DNA from: Niebla homalea
Lineage: Eukaryota; Ascomycota; Lecanoromycetes; Lecanorales; Ramalinaceae
DNA length: 64,000 bases
NCBI GenBank assembly: GCA_019925105.1
Contig: JAHGAU010000004.1
Span: 682,001 to 746,000, forward strand
Reading direction: 5' to 3'
The notes under the pieces were generated by a model. The model saw nothing but the letters and a program-made list of their open reading frames with translations. It made no database searches and was not told where the DNA came from. Numbering within the stretch: the first letter of the stretch is position 1; every line of letters starts with the position of its first letter. The position numbers and the translations under genes were made by a program. Positions 26,674 through 37,267 of this stretch are shown here, in pieces.

Positions 26674-26836
26674 TATTATGGTTCCAAGTAGCCTTGCTGC
26701 TAGGCTCGGCCTACTTGCCCCATAAGTATTAGCTCCTTGGTACCTATACTTATATGGTGGGTGCATCCTGTACCATAGATACCACCATAGCTATTATTCC
26801 GTTCATAGCTAGACCTCATACATCAGTTCCCTAACA
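26674..26836 (+). repeat. Right LTR of S2
   Basis: 163 bp, ends CAGTTCCCTAACA. The 3' half is intact, mirroring the mutated 3' half of the left LTR. Confidence 0.9.
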
Positions 26837-28104
26837 GTTATAAACTTTTCCCCGGCCAATAAATAACTATATAAAAAGAAAACGGTTAACGGAAATAGTC
26901 CTTAAAGGTTTAATTGACGGTATATATATAAAATATAAAGTTATAGGAGAAAATACGTTATAAGTTTCCCTTCTTTAAATATTATAAGTGTTTTTAATAA
27001 AGAAATTATTAAAGATTACTATATAACTTATAAAAAAAGGGATATTACTTTTCTTTATAAAATAAATTAAAAGCTTTTTATTTAATTAAATAATATTAAC
27101 TAACTTAAAATAACAGATAAGCCCGATAAAGCTTACTATAACCGGGATCCCTTAAAAGTTTTTTTTTATTCTTATTCTTTAACGGCCCGTTAATTAAAAA
27201 ATTAATTAAATTAAAATATAAAGTTTAAGTTAAGGGTTTTATCGATAATGTTTACTTATTAAATTATAGTATTTTTAGTTATATAAATTATTTAAAGTTA
27301 AAATAAACCTACAAAGTCTATTTACGGTAAATAAGGACGTATAAAACTTAATTTATACTGTATAAGTTATAATTATAAGTATACTCCCCCAACCGGTACG
27401 GGATCGGTACGGGACCGGTACGGGATAGGGAAAGGGTACCCTTATCCCGTACCGGTGGCAACGGTATGGGACCGGTATAGGACCGGGAAATGTTAAGATA
27501 CCGTTTTCCTACTTATAAAATATTATATACTAAAATAAATAGAAAAAAAATCCAAAAATTTAATACTGAAAGTGAATGTTTCTCTTAGTTAGGCTTAACG
27601 GCTCGCTTAATATCAAAATTAATATATTTTATACTTAAAATAGAGAAATATTTTATTAATATTTTTGCCACCGGGATCTTGGCATTTCCCGGTCTTATAC
27701 CGCCGGGATAGGGACGGTACGGGAACGGGATGTACCCTTATACCGTACCGGCCGGTATGGGAAGACTATAACCAAATCCCGTCCCATACTGTCCCGGTTG
27801 GGGAATATATAAGTATAAAATTATTTATATAATTAAAAGCCTAAAGTTATATAATATAATAATTATAATAAATTTAAATAAAACCATAATAAAACCGGAG
27901 GTTAATATTAAAGTCCTTAACCTTTAAATTAACGGCAAGCTTAAGTAAAAGGATTATATAAAAAAGGTTTAAAAGAAAATAATTTCTTAAGAAAGGAGAT
28001 TTATATATCTTATAATATTAACGTAAAGTATTACCTTATAAAAGGCTAAAACCGTTTATTAAGCAGTAATAAAGCCGGTTATAATATATATAACGGCCAT
28101 TTAA
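26837..28104 (+). pseudogene. Outer Tad1 LINE, fourth segment (RT core)
   Basis: Resumes RT after S2: YKLFPGQ near 26838 corresponds to KLLPD in copy C, and the S/FPFFKYYKCF block to SLLSLNI. It is broken by a hAT MITE (27382-27807). It ends at 28104, where an LTR-like sequence begins, and I could not find the LINE's 3' end beyond that. Confidence 0.8.
27382..27807. mobile_element. hAT-superfamily MITE, 426 bp, duplication TATAAGTA
   Basis: Left end TACTCCCCCAACCGGTACGG and right end CCCGGTTGGGGAATA. It is flanked by TATAAGTA at 27374-27381 and 27808-27815. It has the same GGTACGGGA-type subterminal repeats as the element at 14303. The central about 170 bp are AT-rich and unrelated to that element's minisatellite. 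No coding capacity. Confidence 0.9.
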
Positions 28105-28245
28105 TGTTATGAGCATGCTGGCTCATAAGGGCTACTGGGTGGTGTACCTGGTGGATGGACCATAAGTCTTGCGGTGGCAACATATAAGCGAGCCACTCGG
28201 GTCGTTTATCCCGGTTACTAGCCGTAAGGGGTAAAGTGGCTTAAC
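28105..28245 (+). repeat. Probable LTR (TGTTATGAGCATGC...), partner not found
   Basis: GC-rich unmutated block starting TGTTATGAGC at a sharp break in the Tad1 LINE, ending near GTGGCTTAACG. It is directly followed by gypsy-type Gag sequence, so it may be the 5' LTR of that element. No clear target duplication or second LTR was recognised. Confidence 0.5.
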
Positions 28246-30951
28246 GTATATTAATAAGAAGCCTTTTTAATTAACATTTATACTTTTACTCTTTATAGTT
28301 ATTTTTCCAATTCATATATACCCTTATAATCTTATTTTAAGTACGTTTTTTATTATAAGAATAATTATTAACCCTTCCTATAACTATATATAAATATAAC
28401 TATTTTTAGATAAAACCCGGGAACCTTAACTTTTACCGGAATTAATAAATCCTATAAGATATATTAAAATAAGAATTAAAAGATAATAAATCCCTTTAAT
28501 TAATAGTAATTAATTGTATATAAAACGTTGTAAAAAAAAAATAACATAAATCCCCTTTAAATAAATTAAAGAATAGAAAACTAAAATTAAAATATAAATA
28601 GAAATAAAACCTTAAGTTTTTATTATTTTAAATATCAAAAATATATCCTATATTTCCTTTACTTTTATTACTTTATATGAAATAATTCTTTTTTTCATTT
28701 AAGTTAATTTTTAAAAAGGATTTATTTTACAAATTCTTTAATACCTTAAAATTTAAAGTTAATAATAATAATATAAATATAATAAACTTTACCCTTAAGG
28801 AACTCTTCTTTATATAAGTTAATTTACGTCTTATAATTATATTACTTAATAACTTTATATATAAGGAAAATATAATAACCGTTTAAAATATCGTAAATAA
28901 GTACTATTTATTTTAATAAACGTAAAATGATTTTAAAGAACTCTTAAAAATACTCAATCAACTTTAAATTAATTATAAATCAAAAAAGCTACTTATATTA
29001 ATAACTCCAAAAATATTACTTAAATTAAGATTTAACGACTTTATATTAAAAATATAAATTTAATACTTCAATTATTGATATTGATAATTAGGTTAAGAAT
29101 ACCTTTAAAATAATTAAATTAATACGTATAAATAATATACGTTTACGAGAATAAATATAAACCGATATACTTAATAAGAAAAATAAATATAAGAAACTTA
29201 TATTAAAAATAAAAGATCCTTTGATTTTTATAGGTAAAATAAGTAATAATATTTTATATTAAGATTAAAAGATCATTATTTAAAATTATTTTAAAGTTAA
29301 TTATAATTATTATCTTATAAATAATTTTAAAATTATATTTATATATAATAATACGGGAGGAGAAGTATTAAGATATATTTATTTACGATAAGAAAAAGTC
29401 TTAAATAATTTATATTTTTAATTAAAAAATATCTTTAATTATCTTAATAATATTTATAAAAAAAATAACTTAATAAAATAAAATACGTTATAAATATTAT
29501 ATACTTTATTAAGATAATACCGGTAAATTTAAAAGCTTTAAATTTAATATACTTTAACTTATTAATATCCTTAAATATTATAATAAATAAGTATAAAACG
29601 ATTTATACGATTAAATAATATTACGACTTAAAGATATACTCCGAATAAAGCCTTAAATTTAATTTTTAAATATAATAAAGGTTATATATAATTAACTTTA
29701 ATAATTAAATAATAATTAAATCGCGGATAATAAAAAGAAAAAGAAAAGAGTTATTTATTAATAAAATAGATTAAAAAATAAGGAAATATTACTAAAATTA
29801 TAAAAGAAAAGGAGATTATTCATATGATCAATTCCTTTAATAAGGATAATAATAAAGCGAAATATTTTAAAAATAAACGACGTCTTAAACTTTATTATTA
29901 TTATAAATAAATTAATTATATCTTAATGACTTATCCCAATAAAAAGAAAATAAATATTAATGAAATTTAAGAAATAAATACCGATTTAAAAAAATTAATT
30001 ACCCTTATTACCGATACGGCTAAAAAGAAAAAGTTATAAATATTAATATTAATCAATTTAATTAATAATTATTTTATAGAAAAAGCGTTTATAATATTAT
30101 ATATTTTAATTATAAATAAAAAGTTGAATTCACCCTGCCTTTATAAATATAGAAGCTATAGGTTATTCCTTTATTAATATTATTCTTATATATTCCCTTT
30201 ATAATAATATTAATATTAATATAATACCCTTATTAAAGAAGAAAACGGTAAACGGTTTTAATAATAATATATATTAAACCATCTTTTATAAAATTACCCA
30301 ATAATAAAATTAAATATTTTAAATCTAAATATTTAATTTAACGCTTTTATATTTATTATTAAGTTAAATTTGTAATAGATTATCTTAAATTTGCTTTTAT
30401 TTATAATAATTTTGAATTAATATTAAAAAAGGACGTTTTATTTTAAGATTTTTATTTTTATTTTTTATTATTTTCTCTTTTCTTTCATTATTGATTTTTA
30501 ATAAATTATATAAACTTATAAAAGAAAAGCTTTTTATATTAATCTTTATAAAGATCCTCCGCAAACCTTAACTTATTACCTTCTTAAAAACCTTATTAAA
30601 ATTAAATTTAAAAGAAACAAAATTACTTAAAATAATTATATTATAAAAATTATTTAAAGAGATTATAAATTTTTAAATCGGAGTTATTCCACTCAAGCTA
30701 TTTATAAAAGATAAAAAAAATATTGCTTTTTTAACTGTAATAAAGGAGTTAATTAATTAAATTGAAAACCTTAAATTATAATAAAATTAAAAAGATATTC
30801 AATTAAATAAGATTAAAGTAAAATCTCTTAAAATATTAAACGTAAGTTATTTAAAGAATATTACGATTTCATTAACGTTTTTAATCGTATAAAGGTAATA
30901 TAATTATTACTTTATCGCGATACGGACTATAAAACTAAATCCACCGGTAAC
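28246..30951 (+). pseudogene. Second gypsy-type retrotransposon remnant: Gag, zinc knuckle, protease-RT junction
   Basis: RIP-degraded. A Gag zinc knuckle is readable at about 29889-29948 as KLYYYYK*INYILMTYPNKK, from CxxCxxxGHxxxxCPxKK. Near 30850-30940 the string KEYYDFINVF and, further on, YRDTDYK match the gypsy KYHDFxDVF...PPHRxxDHxI block that precedes RT. The reading stops where a hAT-like element begins at 30952. RT itself was not found downstream. Confidence 0.7.
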
Positions 30952-31373
30952 TACTCCCCCAACCGGGACGGTATGGGACGGGATTTGATTATGGTCTACC
31001 CATACCGGCCGGTACGGTATAAGGGTATTTCCCGTTCCCGTACCGTCCCTATACCGCCGGTATGGGACCGGGAAATGCCAAGATCCCGGTGGCAAAAATA
31101 TTAATAATATATTTTTCTATTTTAAGTATAAAATTTACGATTTTTAAAATATATATATTAAAAACCTTTTAAAAAATCTAAAAATTCAATATTAAAACTG
31201 AATTATTTACTTAATCCGGTTAATGTGTTAAGAATTAAGATCTTAATATATCCTTATCCCATCCCGCAGGGTTAAGGATGGGATAAAACGGGATTTAACC
31301 CTTATCCCGTCCCACGCAGGATAGGATAATCGAATCCAAATCCCGTCCCATCCCGTCCCGCTTCCAGGAGTGA
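30952..31373. mobile_element. hAT-like MITE or composite of two related MITE halves
   Basis: The left end TACTCCCCCAACCGGGACGG is that of the MITEs at 14303 and 27382. The right end is a diverged version (CCCGTCCCGCTTCCAGGAGTGA) with CCCATCCCG-type repeats, and no 8-bp duplication is visible. It may be a recombinant of two families. The short frame on the minus strand here is an artefact of the repeats. Confidence 0.65.
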
Positions 31374-31637
31374 GTACTTTTATTAAGCCGTCTATGAAGA
31401 TAATGTTAATAAAGCTTTACTTAACGTAAATAGTCTTATCTTTAATCTTTCAACGGAGTTAATAACGATGTACGTTTATGTAATAGATTTTAATAATGAA
31501 CTATGAACTATTATTAATAAAAATCCGTATAGTTTATATATTATTATACTTAATTTATACTTTATAATTTACGTTTAAATTGTTCTCCTTAAAAGACCTG
31601 TTATATTATAATTATTCTTTATTTATTATTAATACTA
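31374..31637. other. AT-rich stretch with no recognised feature
   Basis: RIP-type base composition between the hAT-like and mariner elements. I see no motif. Confidence 0.5.
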
Positions 31638-31859
31638 TTTAGCGTATTCATGTTAATTGAGATTCCTTGGCATTCAGGCCCTACGTAGACACCATATAAA
31701 TCACCGTATAAACATTGTATTATTTAATTACCACGTACCCCAATTTATGGATTAACTGCCTAAATCGGCTTTTTTAAGGTTTTACCATATTTATATACTC
31801 GATTTTTTGGTATTATAATACTGAATACTCGTTCTTCCTTTCGTACCGGCCGTAATAAG

Positions 31860-33140
31860 AATAAAAAAATAACCTTTAAAGAAGAGCTTAAGTAAATTAA
31901 TAATCGTTCACCCATACTTAAGTCCCAGAAGAAGATCTTAGTAAAAATATTAGCCGCTTATTTAAAGAAGATATAAGCTCTTAAATAAGGAAAGAGAAAA
32001 GCTCCGGTTAAAGTATAAAAAGCGGTTTAAAACTAAGGTTTAAAATTATAAAAAAGATAAGGAAAGGGTTAAGGGTTTATATAAATATATATTTTAAGTA
32101 TTCCTCTTGAAAAACTTAAGTTATAATAACGTTGTTAATTTAATAAAAACCTTTAAAGCTTATATCCAGGGTTAAAATTAAAAAAAGAAGGTGATCTTAA
32201 ATAGATCCCTTAATTAAAAGATAAACTATATACGGCTCGTAAGGAAAAGGGTATTTTAAACTTAATAATATTTAAAGCCTATATAAATCCAGGGACTAAG
32301 GACGGTAGGATAATCCACTTTAGGGACTTAAATAACTTCAATATAAAAACCGGCCAGGTAATAACCGATTTCTATTACTTTTATCCCCTTAAGTATATCG
32401 ATATAAGGGTATATTATAAAGCTTTTAAGATACCTTTTAAAACTAAAGTAAAAACCGAGATTATTAAAGCAGTAGATTCTTTAATTTTATTTGCCTAAAA
32501 ACGGCTTATTAATGATATTAACGGGTTAAATAGTTTACTTTATTTATAATTTAAACGGAAGACTTTTATTAATAAGTAACTTATATTCCGTAAATAATAA
32601 AATATCCTTAAGGAGAATATAAAGGAAAAAATATTAGAGCTAAATAATATACTTAAGTGCTCTATATTTACCTATTTAAATAAGCATTATTATTACTGGA
32701 TTAAAGATAATATCTATTATAATATAAACGATTATATTTAACAAGAATAGTAAGCTTATAATTAATAAGTTAATCTTATAAATCAGTATACTTTATTTCT
32801 TAAAATTAAAAAATATTTTTACCTTCTTAAAACCGATCGTAAACGGGCTACTTTAAAAAAAACCGTTAATAAGAACGTAAAGAATTAAAGGAAAGATAAC
32901 GTAAAAAGGATAATTACCGACGTTAAAAGTAATAAAAGAATAATTAATAACGTTAAAAACGTAAAAATCATTAATAAGAACGTTAAAACCGTTTATAAAA
33001 GCAATATAAAAAGATATTAAATTAATTAATAAATATAAAGAATTAAAAGTAACGGTAAAAGATATAATAAAAAATTATAAAATAACGGGAGATTATAGAA
33101 GAAAATACGGATTTTATTAATAATTTTTAAGAGTCTTCCG
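31860..33140 (+). pseudogene. Unidentified coding-like region inside the mariner element
   Basis: On the plus strand long stretches read as protein-like between RIP stops, for example INPGTKDGRIIHFRDLN near 32280 and KKYFYLLKTDRKRATLKK near 32810, with charged, Lys-rich content. I do not recognise the family. It is opposite in direction to the transposase. It may be a second gene captured by the element, or part of an older insertion that shares its inverted repeats. Confidence 0.45.
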
Positions 33141-33439
33141 TTAATCTCTTTACTTAGCTTTTTACTTAATTACCTCCTTAACTTCCTCGTTAAAATCTTC
33201 CGCGATTAATTTATCCTTTTACTTATTCCTTAATTAATCTTCGATTATTTAATCCGGTAACTCCGTTCAAAAAGGAGGATAAAATAATAAAGTAATTTTA
33301 AGCTATAAAGCTTAATAAGACGTACTTTAAATACCGTAAGAAGCTTAAATAAATAAGAGATAAAATCGATAACGAGATATAAAATAACCATTCTATATAA
33401 AAGATATTAAATTTATTAAGTAAGCTTTTTAAAAGGGCT

Positions 33440-34560
33440 ATTATAAAGAGTATATTAAAGGGATTATTACTAAACTTAAGGAAGGAGTTATATAATTATA
33501 AGGAGGTTTATAGGACTCACCGTAAGCTTATTAATATAGTAAGAGGTAATTTATAATTATTATAACTTCTTTAATTCTTTTATATAAATATAGTAATCGT
33601 TTTTAAATTTATATTTACCCTTATAACTATAACGGAAAAAGCCTATTATATATTTATTATAATTACTATTCTATACCGTATACTTTAAAAAAGCCTTAAA
33701 TTTACCTTAATATACGGCCTTTAAATATATGAAGTAAGGTTTTATCCATGACTTTAATACGTTAAAACTTAACTTAATCGGACTATACTCCGGTATATAA
33801 GATAGTAAGAACCGTATAAGTATACCCTTCCTATTAATAACGTTATTTATTAAAGGATCATAATAAATAAAGAGGTTATCGAAGTAAAAAACGTTTTAAG
33901 GGTTAAGGAACTCGGAATAATACGGTAAAAGGTAATTCTTTAATTAATTAATAAACTAATCTACAGTATAAAACCCCTTCTTTATACCTATATAAAGCAG
34001 GTAACCCTTTATTATAATAGTAATTAAGATACTATAGGCAATACTCCTTTAATTATCGGCTTATTAATAAATTAAATTTCCGATTACTACGTATATTATT
34101 AATCGTTATCCCGTTTATTCTTTAAATAAAGATTTATTTATAAAAATTAATTACTTAGCGGTAAAGTACGTCTTTATTTTTACTTATTAAGCGTCCTTTA
34201 ACTTTTGATTCTGCTTTTTATTAAGTTATTATCTTTCCTTTTAACTTATCCGGTATTCCTTTAATAGCCTTAAGACTATAGGTTTAGAAACCTAAATACC
34301 CTACTTTTTATCTAGGAATATTATTATCTTTATCTATAATATTTACGGCTTGTTATTAATATAATAAAAAAGACTTTTTTTAACGGCCTTATGTATTTTA
34401 TTTCGAAGCCTTAACTTCGAGGGATAAGGGCGGTATCTTTAATTATACGTCTGGAGGTTATTACTTATCCGGTATACGGACGTACGATTAAGTTGGTTAA
34501 TAAGATTCTAAGTAATAAATATAGGGTTTTAATTAATATAAAAAAGTACCTTTATATTGA
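33440..34560 (-). pseudogene. Tc1/mariner transposase (DD34E type), RIP-degraded
   Basis: On the minus strand the DDE catalytic region is readable. KKGFYTVD lies at about 33960, then YFDNLFIYYDP with the second Asp intact, then IRFLLSYIPEYSPIKLSF at about 33780, which matches the LPPYSPxxNPIELxF block with the catalytic Glu changed to Lys. The spacing of 34 residues fits DD34E. Stops and lost residues make it inactive. Confidence 0.85.
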
Positions 34561-34857
34561 CTTAAGTGAAAACGTCGAGCCGTATATTTAACATTTTTTT
34601 TCTTACACTAGGAAATCAGCTTTATAAATATCATAAGTATTTAAAAATACCCTTTAAGGCAGCTAAATCAAAAAATTAAGTACGGGGTAATCAAACAATG
34701 CAATGTTTATATGGTGATTTATATGGTGTATACGCAGGGCCTGAATGCCAAGGAATCTCAATTAATATGAATACGCTAAATATATAATTCGGCTTCTATA
34801 AAGTTAATAATAACGGTTTTTTATTTTAAAAGTTTTTAATCTATTATCTTATTAGAT

Positions 34858-35372
34858 CTGCAAATTTATAAACCAGCATATAAGCACTCCGAGTGCAAGC
34901 GAGTAGGTTAAGTAGGTTAAGCTTATATCCCCTTTTGCTTAACCTTTAAGCGTTCGTGAATATCCGGCTTACTCGTAAATTTCCTACTTGCTCGTAAGTT
35001 TTTTTACTTAACGTTTTTTTAATTAAATTACCCCCTTTAATTACCCCCCCTTAAGGATAAATTATTAACTCTTAAAGTAACTTTTAATTTAAATAATTGA
35101 ATCTGTATTTAATTTTTGAAAACGTTATATATTACGGCTTATAAGGGGGGTAACGGGTATACCCGTTGCCAAGAAAGCTTAATAAAAAAATTATAAAAAC
35201 CAAAAACCGTTATTTTACCGTTTTAAACGTTTTTTAAATGTTTTTTTTACCTACTTAAGACTACTTAGAGCGCTCGTAAGTTTTCCTGGATGCTCGTAAG
35301 TAACTTACGAGCGGTCTAAGTGGATAAATCCATTTTTTTTATTCACTCGATCCGAGCAGGTCGCAGATTTAA
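34858..35372. mobile_element. Putative foldback/MITE element, about 515 bp
   Basis: A locally less mutated block bounded by ATCTGCAAATTT and GGTCGCAGATTT. Inside are repeated motifs around ACTTACGAGC and GCTCGTAAG in both orientations (near 34930-35000 and 35270-35310). Target duplication uncertain. No coding potential. Confidence 0.45.
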
Positions 35373-35562
35373 TGATGTACTTTATTATAGATAATAATAA
35401 TTTATAAATTTTAATTTTTTGATATTATATACTTAACGTTTATTTTATTTATTTTGACGGTTAATGAAGTTTAATAAAGGATCTTCATAAAGGATTTCTA
35501 TCCTTTTCATAATATAGGCTTAATTTTTATCTTATTACGGGTATTTATAAATATGTTTTATT
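35373..35562. other. AT-rich stretch with no recognised feature
   Basis: RIP-type sequence between the foldback element and the direct repeat at 35563. I see nothing else in it. Confidence 0.4.
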
Positions 35563-35830
35563 AAGGTTTAGAAAAGATGGAAAGGGATGAAAAAGTAAAA
35601 GTAACGAAATAGCAGGTAGTAATAGAGTGCAATTGAAGATGGGCTGCAGCCCCTATATAAGTTGATAAGGTATAGGTCTCTTATTATAATAATCCGTTAT
35701 ACCCTTCCTTTATAAAGTGTATATGAATTGATTCTACCCTTAATTAGCCTTTTTAATGTTTTTATTCCTCCGTATATTATCCATAAGTTTAATATCTTTT
35801 ATACTCTTTCCCTTTTTAACTTTCATTATA
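35563..35830 (+). repeat. Left direct repeat (probable LTR) of the large element
   Basis: Contains ATTGAAGATGGGCTGCAGCC and the block CCCTATATAAGTTGATAAGG, possibly a TATA box. It is less mutated than its partner at 43668. Confidence 0.65.
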
Positions 35831-36047
35831 ATAAAATACTGCCCTTAATATTATTATATTCCAGATTATATTATGTTTATTTATATATATTTTAATTATA
35901 TATATATTACTTATAATATCCTTTTAATAATCTGAATTATTATAAGTATAAAAGTTAAGAAGGTATTAATACGGTAATAACTTACCTTTATTCCTTTTAT
36001 AATAAAATTCGTTCCCTTAATATTATATATTATTAATAAGTAGTTTT

Positions 36048-36210
36048 TGTCAGGGAAAAAGTCGAAGTACAGGTATTGAGGGTGGAGTGGTAACTGCCTG
36101 GATTGCAACTATGGACGGTATTGCTAGTTATGTAAGTACGCGCCAAGCATATATAGCCCTAAGCCCCTGCGCTATGCCTATATTGGTATCTATACTGCTT
36201 ATACGTAATA
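36048..36210 (+). repeat. Left LTR of S3
   Basis: 163 bp, nearly unmutated, with the shared core AAGTACGCGCCAAGCATA. Confidence 0.92.
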
Positions 36211-37099
36211 AGTACCTGTAAAAAAGAAAAAGCCAACGTTTACGTCGGATTATCTATTATAAAATATTATGGATATTAATTAATTCGGTAATAAAGATAA
36301 TTAAGGGGAAGCTTTAAGTATATAAATTATATTAATTAAATATATAATTATTAAGCCGTAAAATAAGGTAAATAGTAACGTTAATAAGAATTATGAAAAA
36401 TAAACAGAACCGCGACCCGAGAAATAATCGTGGATTTAAGCGATTAAATTTAAGCTGAATTATTTAAAAATGAAATATCTATAATTTTACCGGTGAATAT
36501 ACGTTTTAATCTTTGCCCTTACTTATATCGTGCTTTTACTTTTATGGCTTAATTAGTTAAGGCCGTAATTATTATATAATATAGACTAAGTAATAACTTA
36601 TTCTTGCCGTTACGGTAATATATGCTCCCTATATGGCCTTTATATTAACCGTAAAGCATATAAGTATTATAAAAGGTCCTTGTGCTGACCTTATAGCATA
36701 TAATGGTAAGGTCTTTATGCCGACCTTATAGTATATATTTAAAGTATTTTTCTCTACCCGTTATGTTTAACTTATCCCTATCGACCTTTAAATATAAAGT
36801 TTTTATTACTCGTTATAAGCACTGAATATCCGGAAGTTGGGTTAATAATTAACTACTATATTTATAGGTCTTCGAAAGTAAGGAGTGATTATAAAAAAGT
36901 CTATTATCCACTGGTTTATTACTCCAGGTATAGGTATACTACGTATAGTATATGGTTTATTACTGAAGGGTGCCTGGAAATCGTAATTCAGCTAGGTGCT
37001 TTACGTATTACAATCTAAGCCGGTCGGTAAGGGTATATCCATGGTCCCTCTTATATATAACGATATAAGTAGAATCGGAACTTAGCTATTACTACCATT

Positions 37100-37262
37100 T
37101 ATCAGGGAAAAAGACGAAGTACAGGTATTGAGGGTGGAGTGGTAACTGCCTGGATTGTAACTATGGACGGTATTACTAATTATATGGGTGCGCGCCAAGC
37201 ATACATAGCCCTAAGCCCCTGCGCTATGCCTATATTGGTATCTGTACTGCTTGCACGTAACA
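37100..37262 (+). repeat. Right LTR of S3
   Basis: 163 bp, ends GCACGTAACA. The small open frame across 37139-37366 runs out of this LTR and is not a gene. Confidence 0.92.
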
Positions 37263-37267
37263 GTTTT

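Larger units (their letters stand above)
19807..26836 (+). mobile_element. Short-LTR retroelement S2 (about 1.23 kb) carrying a nested Tad1 LINE
   Basis: LTRs 19807-19969 (TGTCATGGTTCC...) and 26674-26836 (...TTCCCTAACA) are each 163 bp. A polypurine tract AAGGGGGGGA (26661-26670) precedes the right LTR. The flanks are CTTAT and GTTAT, a duplication with one mismatch. Removing the Tad1 copy at 20491-26275 and its duplication leaves about 1.2 kb, close to the size of S3. No polymerase motifs are seen in the remaining interior. Confidence 0.85.
31638..34780 (-). mobile_element. Tc1/mariner-type DNA transposon, 3.1 kb, long inverted repeats
   Basis: Ends TTTAGCGTATTCATG and CATGAATACGCTAAA-like, inside TA dinucleotides. 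The inverted repeats extend about 130 bp, through GAGATTCCTTGGCATTCAGG on the left and its complement on the right, and differ by transitions. A transposase remnant lies on the minus strand and a second, unidentified coding-like region on the plus strand. The length is greater than the 1.3-2.4 kb usual for the group. Confidence 0.85.
36048..37262 (+). mobile_element. Short-LTR retroelement S3 (1,215 bp, 163-bp LTRs), GTTTT target duplication
   Basis: LTRs 36048-36210 (TGTCAGGGAAAAAG...) and 37100-37262 (...TTGCACGTAACA). GTTTT lies at 36043-36047 and 37263-37267. The 889-bp interior has no polymerase. Its first 60 bases resemble those of S1 (GTCGGATTATCTATTATAAA against GTTGCATTATCCACTATAAA), so the two share a leader. 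The size and structure resemble TRIM-like non-autonomous elements. Confidence 0.92.

Noticed and set aside
30907..31095. 62-codon Gly/Arg/Tyr/Pro-rich minus-strand frame
   Set aside because: It lies in the subterminal repeats of a hAT-like MITE.
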